NCBI RefSeq assembly: GCF_009828925.2 | Contig: NZ_WUTY02000003.1 | Span: 1-64,000 of the forward strand | Reading direction: 5' to 3' | DNA from: Methylicorpusculum oleiharenae | Lineage (GTDB): Bacteria > Pseudomonadota > Gammaproteobacteria > Methylococcales > Methylomonadaceae | Length of the DNA: 64,000 nt | Shown: positions 25,742 through 35,154 of the stretch, piece by piece | Position numbering within the stretch: position 1 is the stretch's first letter | Layout of the letters: each line of letters begins with the position of its first letter | Position numbers and translations under genes: made by a program | The notes under the pieces: generated by a model | Database searches by the model: none | The model's input: only the letters and a program-made list of their open reading frames with translations | Told to the model about the DNA's origin: nothing

Positions 25742-28700
25742 TTAGCTCGGTTGACTACCGAAGTTGGAGTCTTGATTAATACCTAACAAAAAATTTTCCA
25801 GATCAATCCTAGTCACCGTGTACGATTTCAATAACTGAACTAAGTCATGCCGATCAATTAGATTCACTCGGTTCGCTTCAGCTTGAGACTGCGCAGTTCT
25901 ATTGAACCTTTGGTTGGTCGTAGCAACCTTGGTGAATTCGACTTTAGGATGTTTTATTCGATAAAGCGCTTCACCAGCCACAACGTCTTTTATAGCTTCC
26001 CATCCTAATGTAGCACTATCATTAAGCGAGCTTTTACATTGAATCAAGAAGCCGCTTGTGCCTCTGATTGCAACAACATCAACCCCTCCATCGCCACAGT
26101 CAGGCGTTCGATAAGTGGTATATCCCTGTTTAGCCCAAAGTGCAGCACAGAACGCCTCAAAAAATCGACCGTCGAATGTGGCAATATCGCTCTCGTCGAC
26201 AAGAACTTCTGTAAAAGCACCAACTCCATCCGGACTACCAAGCTCGTCAAAGTCACCTGATGAGAGATCACCACAGCCATTTAGCATGTCATTTGACAAC
26301 CCTCGTTTCCACTCCAACAAATTATCAAGCTTCATGTCGAATGTGGTGAAGTCTGCGGTTACCACAGGATAATAAACAAAAACATCCTTAGTTTGACCAA
26401 TTCGATAAGCGCGATCTGTAGCCTGGTCTTCCTTCGCTGGATTCCAAGTTCGTGTGTAATGGATAACATGATTAGCACCTTGAATATTTACCCCAAAACC
26501 AACAGCGAGGGGGGAGAGAATAATTACACCGAATCCCTCTTTTTGCTGGAAAGCTTTTATACGCTTTTGTCGACTATCTGAACTTTTTGAAGAAGCAGAT
26601 GTCGTTCCGTTGATGATGTCTGGGACTATGTCAAAACGGTGAGCAATATAGCGTTGAATAAGCCTCTGTAGATCATGAAACTCAACAAAGACAATCGCTT
26701 TGTCTCCCCGTGACTTAATCTCTGAAAGCGTTTCGAGAAGCCATGCCATCTTGGGTGCCTTGCGAGAATACTCTTCTAACGATTCCTCAAGATTGCTTCG
26801 TTGTCCAATTGGCCTAGGGTCAGTGCAAAGTTGCCGAAGATACTGAATCAATCCAAGATGGTTTTTAAAAGGGCTGTCAACACTATCGGTGCGTTGTTTG
26901 TAGAGGGAAACAGCATGACCATACAATTCTCGCTGCTTCGAAGAGAGTTTGAGCTCTTTACAGTTATCAACAATAATTTTCTTGGGCAAATCTTTCGCTA
27001 CATCTGCTTTGGTACGTCTAAGTAACTGAGGTTCAATAAGATTACGAAGTTCTTCGACACGCTCTTTTTCTTCATCAGTTTCTGCCTCAATTGGTCGACG
27101 GTAACGCGTACCAAAATCGTTAAGTGCTCCTAGCAAACCTGGCTGAATAAAATCATACAAGCACCAGAGATCGGCAAGAGAATTTTCAACGGGAGTTCCT
27201 GTACAAGGGATCTTAAAGCGCACATTCTGCTTTTTTGCTGCCCGAGTGACAAGTGCGTTGGGATTCTTTATCTTCTGTGCTTCGTCACAAACCATGATTG
27301 ACCATTTTTGTGCCGCCAATGAAAATTCGAGATCACGTAAAGTTTCGTATGTCGTGAGAACCACCTTTGCGTCTCCTAACCATCCAGGGGCCAGAAACCT
27401 TATTATCCCTTCCTGTAACAACTGTTGATCAATCTGACTTTTTGATATTTTCTTAGACTTTAAATCATCACCATAAAGCATCAGAACTGGCATTGATCCA
27501 GGCTCAAAAAACTTTTCAACTTCCTCTTTCCAGTTTTCTAAGAGCGATACAGGTGCAACGATCAGAATTGGATTGATGTTTGGATCTGCTTCGATACAAC
27601 TTGCAATGAAACACAACAGTTGAAGCGTTTTCCCAAGCCCCATGTCATCGGCAAGAAGTGCTCCAAGGGCGTACTCTGGAGTGTTCATCCAAAGATGCTG
27701 AAGCCAAGCAATACCAACGCATTGATGTTCTTTTAACTGTGTCGATGTTTTCAGGAACGTCGGTAAAATAGGACTTGAATTCTGAGGAAGGGTGAGGGCT
27801 TCAATACGTCCCTGCTTACTCTCATCAAATTCCAGCGATTCTATATTAGGCTTAATGAGCAGCGACTTTCGATCTGATAGATGCTTTATCTCATCATCAC
27901 TAGCCTTTGACTCTTTGTATGTACCTTTCTTAACGTCCTTTTTTGCTTCCTCAAGGATATGAAGAATATTTTCAGCGTCCCTTACCGAGATAGGCATTTC
28001 CAATCCGGAGAATGAGAATATTTCATCTCCTGAACGCTTAGCCTCTTCAATCTTTTCCTTCAGAGCAATCTGTTGGCTATCGTCTAGGGTGATAGCTACA
28101 GGCTCCTCACTACCTTCAGGGGTATGCCAAAGGCCGAAAAGCACATTCTCTGGAATCCATTCTGCGTCATTATTTTTTTTTGCGATAAACGGTGAGTAAT
28201 ACAATTTTTCTACACCGATACCCTCAATTCGACTGGAGTATCGAGATAAATCATAGACCTCTGAGTAGCGAATAACCAATTGCGGTTGTGACCACTCCTT
28301 ATATGCCTTTTTAAGAATCTCTAATTGCGCGTCAGTATCACCAAGAATCTCAAGTTCGAAACCTTCCCAGACGCAACATTGATGATTACTTTCGATGCGT
28401 CCAGATAATTTGTTGATGAAGCGATCCAACTGGGCGACATCTGGAAAATCATACCGTTCGCTATTGACAACTGATACACCCATTTCTTGAATAATAAGTG
28501 ACACACCAGTGATCAACCCTGCTGTATTTCTCTGGATGTTGCAGGTGAAGTGCTGGAAAGTAATCCCAGCGTCTGAACGAGCCTTTTCAAACTGATCTTC
28601 ATCAAGAACTTTTGTCGCGTCTTCTCCTAATGCAGCAAATGGGTTTCGAATAAATGCCTCTGCTCGTTGTCCAGAAACCAATCGTGCAGGCCAACGACGA

Positions 28701-29545
28701 ATTTCCTTCAGCACAGATTTTACCTGTGGATCGATAATGACATGGGTCATTCCTTGTCCATCGGGTATGTCATACCTATCAGGCACTTCTTGGAATCGAT
28801 CGAAAAATTCGAGCCATCTGTTAGGGGCGCCGTCAAATGTTGGCTGAACTTCTATTGTTTTAGTCCCGCCAAAATCGGATTTATGTAACCCTAGTGTTAG
28901 CCGCTCAGGTGTTAAGACTACGGTTCTAAGCAGGAAGTCAGAAAGTTCCGTACCTGTATCTTGAGCATAGCGACGGATACTTGCCCAAAGTCGACGATTT
29001 TCTAGCCCTGATCTCCCAGAAACAGGGCTATTGTTGATATTCTTAACAGCAGAAACTAAGCGCCATAACGGCTCAGTTACGATAACTTCTTCACTACCAA
29101 GTTTCGCTAACCCGCCCGTGAATTCCGGTGGTTCAGACAACGCAACATTTTGTTCATCAAACCAGTTTCCAAACACTATTCGAAAGTGCGCATCTTCCAG
29201 TGACCCTTGGCTTTGCAAGCTTGGCCGTAACGCCTTCTCTCTCGGAAGCAATAAAAGTGAATTAAGCTCTTCTGAACTGCATTCAGATCGTAAACGGTAG
29301 TAATCATCCCACAAAAGATAAAGAATATTTTCATCGTAATCAGCATATCCCTGTTCCTCGACTTGAGCTAAAAACGAAACTGTTTCGTAGTGAATGCCAA
29401 ATTCTAAGGGCTGGTAAAGCCATTCAGGAATCTGTGTTACAGGCTGAAACGCTAGGTGTTCCGTTGATATTTTGAGGACTAGCTCGTTGTTACCCGTAGT
29501 AACCCTTTCACTATTCGGTACTCGTTTTGAAAACCATTTCCACAT
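25742..29545 (-). CDS. zorD: ZorD: SNF2-type helicase with C-terminal nuclease
   Basis: 1267 residues. An N-terminal region of unknown fold spans 1-600. A SNF2/RecA-like helicase follows, with ADDMGLGKTLQ (Walker A), VCDEAQKIKN (DEAQ), PCTGTPVENS and a C-terminal lobe with RAYRIGQTKDV. The C-terminal Mrr-like PD-(D/E)xK domain (about 1145-1220) has GGVDVVAI...FLIQCKSS. It matches the ZorD effector of type I Zorya, which degrades invading DNA. ATG at 29545 shares a base with the zorC stop (TAATG) and has AAGGAGA upstream, so it is preferred over GTG 29563. Confidence 0.92.
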   Translation of the reverse strand: MWKWFSKRVPNSERVTTGNNELVLKISTEHLAFQPVTQIPEWLYQPLEFGIHYETVSFLAQVEEQGYADYDENILYLLWDDYYRLRSECSSEELNSLLLLPREKALRPSLQSQGSLEDAHFRIVFGNWFDEQNVALSEPPEFTGGLAKLGSEEVIVTEPLWRLVSAVKNINNSPVSGRSGLENRRLWASIRRYAQDTGTELSDFLLRTVVLTPERLTLGLHKSDFGGTKTIEVQPTFDGAPNRWLEFFDRFQEVPDRYDIPDGQGMTHVIIDPQVKSVLKEIRRWPARLVSGQRAEAFIRNPFAALGEDATKVLDEDQFEKARSDAGITFQHFTCNIQRNTAGLITGVSLIIQEMGVSVVNSERYDFPDVAQLDRFINKLSGRIESNHQCCVWEGFELEILGDTDAQLEILKKAYKEWSQPQLVIRYSEVYDLSRYSSRIEGIGVEKLYYSPFIAKKNNDAEWIPENVLFGLWHTPEGSEEPVAITLDDSQQIALKEKIEEAKRSGDEIFSFSGLEMPISVRDAENILHILEEAKKDVKKGTYKESKASDDEIKHLSDRKSLLIKPNIESLEFDESKQGRIEALTLPQNSSPILPTFLKTSTQLKEHQCVGIAWLQHLWMNTPEYALGALLADDMGLGKTLQLLCFIASCIEADPNINPILIVAPVSLLENWKEEVEKFFEPGSMPVLMLYGDDLKSKKISKSQIDQQLLQEGIIRFLAPGWLGDAKVVLTTYETLRDLEFSLAAQKWSIMVCDEAQKIKNPNALVTRAAKKQNVRFKIPCTGTPVENSLADLWCLYDFIQPGLLGALNDFGTRYRRPIEAETDEEKERVEELRNLIEPQLLRRTKADVAKDLPKKIIVDNCKELKLSSKQRELYGHAVSLYKQRTDSVDSPFKNHLGLIQYLRQLCTDPRPIGQRSNLEESLEEYSRKAPKMAWLLETLSEIKSRGDKAIVFVEFHDLQRLIQRYIAHRFDIVPDIINGTTSASSKSSDSRQKRIKAFQQKEGFGVIILSPLAVGFGVNIQGANHVIHYTRTWNPAKEDQATDRAYRIGQTKDVFVYYPVVTADFTTFDMKLDNLLEWKRGLSNDMLNGCGDLSSGDFDELGSPDGVGAFTEVLVDESDIATFDGRFFEAFCAALWAKQGYTTYRTPDCGDGGVDVVAIRGTSGFLIQCKSSLNDSATLGWEAIKDVVAGEALYRIKHPKVEFTKVATTNQRFNRTAQSQAEANRVNLIDRHDLVQLLKSYTVTRIDLENFLLGINQDSNFGSQPS

Positions 29546-31185
29546 TACCCAATCTCCTTCCACCAGCCTTTACTGGGCTTATACTTGAAGCCCCAGTTTT
29601 CTAGCTGATGCCGGAATACTTCTTTTACAGTCATTGGAGCTTCCACCCAGAGATTTCCACCTTGCGTAGTGTGGTCAGTAACTGAATAGCCATGGGTACG
29701 CGCTAAAATACGAATAGCCTCCAACGAAAACGAAGGTAACTGTTGAGCTGCAGTCGCTCGCCTAGCGTGCTGTTGATTCATAGGACTCGGCACAGCTGGA
29801 CGAGCCCCAGTCAACCGCTGGATGGTCCATTCAAATTCGCTCTCCCAACCATGATGGTGATTCATCTTTGCCTGATGCCCAGAATGTTCGACGTTCTTAA
29901 GTTCATCACGAGTTCCTTCTAAAGATCCACTGCCTAGTTTGAAGGGAAGATTATCAAACTGAAAGACGTGCGAGGCATTACCATGCTGACCGAACTCTAC
30001 GAAGAGGCTATTTCCAATGCGCATAAGAAAAGCATTATTGTCTGCAGGTACTCCTTCAAGTGACATCCACTGCCCTTTCATGTGTTCTCTAATGCGCTTG
30101 TAGTCAGCCGTGTTGTTCTTACGCGCATTTGCGCCAAGGGCAAAGTACACATCGGTTATCACGTCGACATATCGCAACCAAAAATCAAGGCGATCCCGAC
30201 GAGCTTGGCCATCAATGGCTAGTAGAGCAAAGAAGTCTTCAATAGAGCGAAAAATCAACCACGTTTTAACCATTTTCATCACTGGCTCGGGCACCCAGGC
30301 GAGCCAAGTCTGTCTTTTAACTTGCAGCATAGGACTTCCCCAATATTTTAATGAGAAATCCCTTAATTCGATGTTTTCCGATGGGCTTAAGCCCTGGTGA
30401 TATCGTTGCAGCAGCTGCCCCAATCCCTTGTTCCGAATAATCTCTGATGGCTCAAGTAAAGTAAGCAATTGTTTAAGGTGTTCTTGGAATTGAACATCAC
30501 TTTTCTTAGTGGCGGCCTCAATTTGGGCAAGAATAATTTCCTGAAGAACCCACGAACGATCAGTTAAAGTAAGTTTTTCTCTGAGTACATCTATATCCCG
30601 AGTATCACCAGATAGCAACGCATCACCATAACGGAGACAGGGTGTATCAGTTAATAAATTTGAGTGCTCCCCAAGTATTTTTGACCAATCGGAGGGAGGC
30701 TCCTGCTTTTGAACGAATTTCAAATTTCCCTTAAGATAACCCTGTAGAGTTGTCCAATTAGACCGCCCATCAAGGTTTGATGAGACCAACCCCGGATACT
30801 CGAAATAACCTAACAAAAGGCCTTGGTAGCAACGTATGAACTTTCTCGGTTCTCGCTTGTAATCATCAACATGTGTGAGCAATTTCGGGAAAAGTTTACG
30901 GTCTTCAATCAGGCAATACTGACCTAAACCATAATTATTAGAGATCCCAAAGCAGACATATTTCGCCTCGCGATAATTTGGTAAACTCCCATCTTGGCTG
31001 TAAGACAATACGGAAATTCCTATGGATCGTTTATCGCCAGGACCGGCAGACCCGAGTTCACCGAACTGCTTTCTAACTGCGCGACCTACGTTCTGAATTG
31101 ATGCTAAATCGCCCCAATGATCAACATCGAACAAAGATTCGTTAGTTTTATGAAGCAAGTTCCTAAATTTGTCGATGTGATTCAT
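29545..31185 (-). CDS. zorC: ZorC, EH-signature protein
   Basis: 546 residues from ATG 31185 (MNHIDKFRNLLHKTNESLFD). It is a large helical cytoplasmic protein with no membrane segment; the position between zorB and zorD and the size fit the EH-signature-domain ZorC, a DNA-binding subunit of type I Zorya. A conserved-looking segment is SGHQAKMNHHHGWESEFEW. The final domain (about 480-546) has a strand-helix pattern ending KPSKGWWKEIG. It is coupled to zorD through TAATG. Confidence 0.85.
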   Translation of the reverse strand: MNHIDKFRNLLHKTNESLFDVDHWGDLASIQNVGRAVRKQFGELGSAGPGDKRSIGISVLSYSQDGSLPNYREAKYVCFGISNNYGLGQYCLIEDRKLFPKLLTHVDDYKREPRKFIRCYQGLLLGYFEYPGLVSSNLDGRSNWTTLQGYLKGNLKFVQKQEPPSDWSKILGEHSNLLTDTPCLRYGDALLSGDTRDIDVLREKLTLTDRSWVLQEIILAQIEAATKKSDVQFQEHLKQLLTLLEPSEIIRNKGLGQLLQRYHQGLSPSENIELRDFSLKYWGSPMLQVKRQTWLAWVPEPVMKMVKTWLIFRSIEDFFALLAIDGQARRDRLDFWLRYVDVITDVYFALGANARKNNTADYKRIREHMKGQWMSLEGVPADNNAFLMRIGNSLFVEFGQHGNASHVFQFDNLPFKLGSGSLEGTRDELKNVEHSGHQAKMNHHHGWESEFEWTIQRLTGARPAVPSPMNQQHARRATAAQQLPSFSLEAIRILARTHGYSVTDHTTQGGNLWVEAPMTVKEVFRHQLENWGFKYKPSKGWWKEIG

Positions 31186-31194
31186 GTTTGACAA

Positions 31195-31905
31195 TTAAAT
31201 AGCGCAAGCACCAAAGTTACCTTGCGTGACTTCTGCCTTTGGTCGGTTCTCGTCAATGGCGAGAAACTCAAGACGAAGTTCAATGCGTCGACTTTCCTCA
31301 AGCGTCGGTTTAGAAGAGTTGAATGAAAACCCGCCCACCAGAAAAAGTTCCCTGACCTCCTCTTGTTCTTTATTCTCAAGTGGACGCTCATCTGAACCTG
31401 GCTTATCAAATAGGGCACATAACACGCGTTGGCTGCGCTGCATACTCAAGTTAAGATTGTATAAATAGGTACCCCGTTGATCGGTATAGCCCTCAACAAC
31501 AATTTGTTTAAGAACTCGCTTTCCTAAGTCGTCTCTGGCGATGGCGAGTACTGTGGGCACGAAGGCCCTGAGCAGTTTGGCTTGATCGCGAGTCAGCTGA
31601 TAGCTACCGGTATCAAAGCGGGCACGATCACCAAAATCTACGACTTGTCGCTTACGATCGACAGTTACACCAAAAGAAGCGGCAGCCTTCTCTACTTTAT
31701 TCAAAAGCTGCTCAATATCCTGTTCACGTTCCACTTTTTTTCGTTCTGCTTCAGATACTGTCTTAGTTACTGCAAGCAGGGCAACGCTCATGACAAGCAC
31801 AAAAAGGACCATAAGGGCCGTCATCAGGTCGGCAAAGGAAATCCAGAACGGCTTCTCAGCCTCATCGTTCTTGCCTCTCTTAAGAACAATACGCTTGCCT
31901 ATCAT
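31195..31905 (-). CDS. zorB: ZorB, MotB-like stator with OmpA domain
   Basis: 236 residues. One membrane helix follows WISFADLMTALMVLFVLVM; the Asp in FADLM is the proton-binding residue of MotB-type stators. The periplasmic OmpA-like peptidoglycan-binding domain spans about 75-225, with GYTDQRGTYLYN and LSMQRSQRV. It starts 3 bases after zorA behind a perfect AAGGAGGTGAT site. It forms with ZorA the ion-driven motor of Zorya anchored in the cell wall. Confidence 0.93.
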   Translation of the reverse strand: MIGKRIVLKRGKNDEAEKPFWISFADLMTALMVLFVLVMSVALLAVTKTVSEAERKKVEREQDIEQLLNKVEKAAASFGVTVDRKRQVVDFGDRARFDTGSYQLTRDQAKLLRAFVPTVLAIARDDLGKRVLKQIVVEGYTDQRGTYLYNLNLSMQRSQRVLCALFDKPGSDERPLENKEQEEVRELFLVGGFSFNSSKPTLEESRRIELRLEFLAIDENRPKAEVTQGNFGACAI

Positions 31906-31908
31906 TCA

Positions 31909-34077
31909 TCACCTCCTTGGAATATCTTCTACAACGTCTCCGAGCTCTTTGACGGCAGATGAAAGATAGGAAACCGATTGTGACATCTCCTTGTGGAATT
32001 CCGAATTACCCTTTTTTAGGGTCGCTTCCATTGAGGATGCAAATTCCTGATGTGCATTTGCGAGCTCGGCACAAACTTCCTCAAAGAATCCGCTAACATC
32101 GCCTTTTGCTTGTTCGAGTTGATTCGCAGCTGCTTCTAATTTTGAAACCAATGACTCAGTAACTGATGCTTCGCGACGAGCATTTTCAACCGTCAACTTT
32201 AATTCGGCCACCATTCGTGCTACTGCATCACGGGCGGCTTGGTAATCATTTACAGCCGCTGATACGGCTCCAGCTGCTGTTGATAGAGCTCCGCTTGTGG
32301 AAACCATCTTGTCTGTAATTCCAACTGTTTGCTGAAGTACTCCTGTGACTCCATCTCCTGCCTTGGCAAAATTTGATGCTGCCGAGGAGAGAGTGTCAGC
32401 TCCATAATTCATTTTATTGACAGTATCTGACGTCACTTCTCGCATTGAGGACACGCTTTCCCGCATTGATTGGACAGCTTCGGTTGATTGTCCAGCCAGT
32501 GTTTGCACCTGAGTCGAAAGGGACGACAATAGTTGGTCAACTTGCAGAAGTAGATTGCGCTGTTGCTCTTGATGGAATTCACTCGAAACTCTTGTTTGGT
32601 TTTCTAGCTGCGTAACTGCACCGACAAGGCTTTCGTTAAGACCGTCAACGGTAGTGCGCACTTCGCTACCAAGGTTTGAAACGACCATGGCTGCATGTTG
32701 TGCGAGCTCACTTTGTTTATCAGCATGGGAGTCTGACGCATTTTTAGCCTGCTCTTCAAGCTGCCCAACCATCTCTGAAACTTTGGTTCCGAGAAGATCA
32801 AGTGTCTCTTGCAGTTTCTTAGATGTTTCTGACTGCGAATTTCCAACAAGCTCACGAATCTGTGAAACAAATTCACCCATCTGAGTGTTAAGAGCTTGCT
32901 GTCTTGCTTCTAGTGAAATCAATGCTTGCTCAACTTTGTCCGCCATGGCGTCCGCAGTATTTCTGCCTGCAGAGTCCAAATTAGCAGCTAATTGGTCAAA
33001 TTTTCCAACGGTTGTCTGCATGGCTCCCATGGTTTGGACAAGTAACTCATTCATCCCTTTCATTTGTCCGCCAAATACATCTTCCATCTTGCTTGAGAAG
33101 GTAACCAAGGCTTCATTCAAGGCTCGTGTTACGACATCGCCATTAGTGTCTGAGCTATTGTTCATGGCCACCGACATGCGTTCTATGGGTTCTTTAAGAG
33201 AATTAGTTATCGCGTCAGCAATCTCCTGGCCACTTCTTGTAGTCGTCTCTACTTGGGCCGTAGAGGTTTGACGTATTGCCTCAATATGTTGGCTGGCCAA
33301 ATCCGTCATGATCTCTCTCAGGTCTGCAACCAACGCATCTTTGAGCTGTGTTGTCTGTGTCGCTGATGTTTTTGCAGCTGAAAGTAGCTCAGCGAGATAT
33401 TCCTCACCTACTCCTGCTTCATAGAGGCCATCAATAAGTTGGCACAAATCTTCAACGCGCTTGTAACACTGTGAAGCTAAATATTTTTCGATGAACGTAG
33501 TCACCATTGCACTCAAGATAGCAATGGCAGAGACAATGAATGCCTCTGAAACACCACCAAGTAGATTACTTAGGCCTTCTCTTACTTCATCGGGATTATC
33601 AGAGATTGTTCCCTTGAATTTTTCTAGGCCATGAAGCAACCCAGAAAACGTTCCGATGATGCCAAGCCCAGTCATAATTCCAGGACTATGTTTGAAATAG
33701 TCAGTCTTTAAGTGGATATCGACAATAGTTTGCGATGTGAAAAATGTTTCAGCTGGAACGGTAGAACGCCAGCGGACAGTTCGAAGTTGCCCTGAGTTAT
33801 CAACCTCCTTTTGTGAATGAAGCGTTTCGCTGAACTCACTCCATAAGTGAGAAAGCGTAGGATGAATCATGACATCTTGAGCAATTCGATTTGGATCAAT
33901 CGACGCTCCATTAGCGCTAGCCTTAATACTTTCTAATGTAACCACAGCACGGTTCAATCTGAAAAGAAGTGAAATGCCCGGTATTAGAAAGCGAAAAATG
34001 AAGAAAAGTACGAGCCCAGCTAGGAACGCGAATAAAAGTTGCACGGTTCCGGTGAGGTTCAGGAGTTGATCGATCAT
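31909..34077 (-). CDS. zorA: ZorA, MotA-like motor with long helical tail
   Basis: 722 residues. Membrane helices lie at about 12-35, 138-160 and 185-205 (GIMTGLGIIGTFSGLLHGL and AFIVSAIAILSAMVTTFIEK), as in MotA/TolQ/ExbB. From residue 230 on there is an almost uninterrupted Ser/Thr/Gln/Ala-rich coiled coil of about 480 residues, the cytoplasmic tail that transmits signal to ZorC/ZorD. It is first gene of zorABCD. The ATG overlaps (ATGA) the stop of a short upstream frame ending DREDETSMDFK, possibly a gene remnant. Confidence 0.93.
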   Translation of the reverse strand: MIDQLLNLTGTVQLLFAFLAGLVLFFIFRFLIPGISLLFRLNRAVVTLESIKASANGASIDPNRIAQDVMIHPTLSHLWSEFSETLHSQKEVDNSGQLRTVRWRSTVPAETFFTSQTIVDIHLKTDYFKHSPGIMTGLGIIGTFSGLLHGLEKFKGTISDNPDEVREGLSNLLGGVSEAFIVSAIAILSAMVTTFIEKYLASQCYKRVEDLCQLIDGLYEAGVGEEYLAELLSAAKTSATQTTQLKDALVADLREIMTDLASQHIEAIRQTSTAQVETTTRSGQEIADAITNSLKEPIERMSVAMNNSSDTNGDVVTRALNEALVTFSSKMEDVFGGQMKGMNELLVQTMGAMQTTVGKFDQLAANLDSAGRNTADAMADKVEQALISLEARQQALNTQMGEFVSQIRELVGNSQSETSKKLQETLDLLGTKVSEMVGQLEEQAKNASDSHADKQSELAQHAAMVVSNLGSEVRTTVDGLNESLVGAVTQLENQTRVSSEFHQEQQRNLLLQVDQLLSSLSTQVQTLAGQSTEAVQSMRESVSSMREVTSDTVNKMNYGADTLSSAASNFAKAGDGVTGVLQQTVGITDKMVSTSGALSTAAGAVSAAVNDYQAARDAVARMVAELKLTVENARREASVTESLVSKLEAAANQLEQAKGDVSGFFEEVCAELANAHQEFASSMEATLKKGNSEFHKEMSQSVSYLSSAVKELGDVVEDIPRR

Positions 34078-34205
34078 TTAAAGTCCATAGATGTTTCGTC
34101 TTCTCGATCGCCACTTGCCATAAGGGATCGGTCAAACTCGATTTTGTTGTTAATAATCTGTCGTACAGTGTCGGTAACTGAACCTTAAGCCTAGTTGCAA
34201 TGATT

Positions 34206-34763
34206 TTAGTCTGTTATTCCAAAAGCTTTATAAGCTTCATCGCTGTAAATTCCTAACCCTTTGCCGTTTAGGGGTTTATTGTGCGAGAATTGGGAAATTG
34301 CATCTAGCAGTGCCGCTTTTTTAAAAGGTATATGAATAACGCTAGCAGTTTCATTATCTATGCGTGTTGCAAGCGCACCTGGCCAATGTTTTCTTAAAAC
34401 AGATGGATTTCGAATAGGTGTGCTGTAACCGGTATAGGCGGCAATGATTGGGATTTTATATGTATCTACAGCCTTTTCTATTTCAAATGGCACCCAGTCA
34501 TCATCTAAAAGCGTTGTTTCGCCGATGATTAGCACCATATTTTTTGAATTTTTTAGCCTTTCTATTAGAGACCTTTTCAAGGTTTCTTTTTTACTTGAAT
34601 CACGAACTGCCGATGCTTTGTCATGGCTGTTGTTCATGGTGAATTCGTTGTCTGTTTTTGCAGTCCACGCTTTCATTAAGTTGTAGTAGTCAATATCGGA
34701 CTTGCTTGGAATGTTAGTTCCATTTGCGTGAAAAGCTACATAAGTGCCGTTGCGGTATGCCAT
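34206..34763 (-). CDS. ThsB-like TIR-domain protein (MTH538 type)
   Basis: 185 residues. The pattern YVAFHANGT...DIDYYNLMKAW, then MVLIIGETTLLDDDWVPFEIE, then IPIIAAYTGYSTPIRNP and HIPFKKAALLDAI is that of MTH538/DUF1863 TIR-like domains, which in Thoeris (ThsB) convert NAD into a signal molecule. The Glu in WVPFEIEKA is the probable catalytic residue. No ThsA is adjacent; a SIR2-SLOG gene lies 15 kb away. The gene precedes zorA by 128 bp on the same strand. The start is fixed by a coupled leader ORF (TAATG). Confidence 0.8.
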   Translation of the reverse strand: MAYRNGTYVAFHANGTNIPSKSDIDYYNLMKAWTAKTDNEFTMNNSHDKASAVRDSSKKETLKRSLIERLKNSKNMVLIIGETTLLDDDWVPFEIEKAVDTYKIPIIAAYTGYSTPIRNPSVLRKHWPGALATRIDNETASVIHIPFKKAALLDAISQFSHNKPLNGKGLGIYSDEAYKAFGITD

Positions 34764-34786
34764 TATTTTGGTTCTATTTCTGTCAT
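34763..34786 (-). CDS. Seven-codon leader ORF coupled to the TIR gene
   Basis: It encodes MTEIEPK and stops in TAATG, so its stop shares a base with the TIR-gene ATG. AAGGAAGG lies 5-6 bases before its start, whereas the TIR gene itself has no ribosome site. Translation of the TIR protein would depend on termination at this leader. Confidence 0.6.
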   Translation of the reverse strand: MTEIEPK

Positions 34787-34864
34787 TTTTGCCTTCCTTT
34801 TAAGCGTTTAAGGTAGAGAAAATTATATCATAATCAATATGTTAGTTCTTAACTTAATGACATT

Positions 34865-34948
34865 GCGGCCTATCGGGATATCGTGTTGCATGAGGAAATG
34901 GATACGGTGATCTGGGGCGTGGTGACGAGCGTGATTCATCCGGTGTGA
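34865..34948 (+). pseudogene. 3' remnant of a umuD/lexA-like gene
   Basis: 27 codons and a stop reading AAYRDIVLHEEMDTVIWGVV followed by TSVIHPV, the C-terminus of UmuD-type self-cleaving proteins. The rest of the gene is absent. It is the only recognisable item in the gap 34787-35083. Confidence 0.6.
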
Positions 34949-35083
34949 TGTCTATACTGGCGTTATACGACGGATTAGGAGTTGGTTAGAGCAAAGTGGG
35001 TGTGCAATACTTGGAAGTTAACGACCCCCTAGTTAACATCCGACGCTTTGCGCACAATGTCGGCAGGGATTCAATGATCTGCC

Positions 35084-35153
35084 ATTCAACGTTTGAGGTA
35101 AGCCGCGCGGAGGGCGCAGCCCAGAGTACGTGGGCTTGATCGAAGGGTTAGGT
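35084..35153 (-). other. attC-like integron recombination site
   Basis: Read on the minus strand from the stop of the upstream cassette gene: ACCTAAC (R''), CCTTCGATCAAGC..., then GGCTTACCTCAAAC and GTTGAAT (R'). Both core boxes fit RYYYAAC and GTTRRRY, and the inner TCGATCAAG / CTTACCTCAAAC parts fit the L boxes. Length is 70 bp, in the attC range. Confidence 0.8.
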
Positions 35154-35154
35154 C

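Noticed and set aside
34078-34205. Small gene between the TIR gene and zorA
   Set aside because: A frame ending DREDETSMDFK overlaps the zorA start, but the only ATG gives 15 residues and no ribosome site; treated as a remnant.
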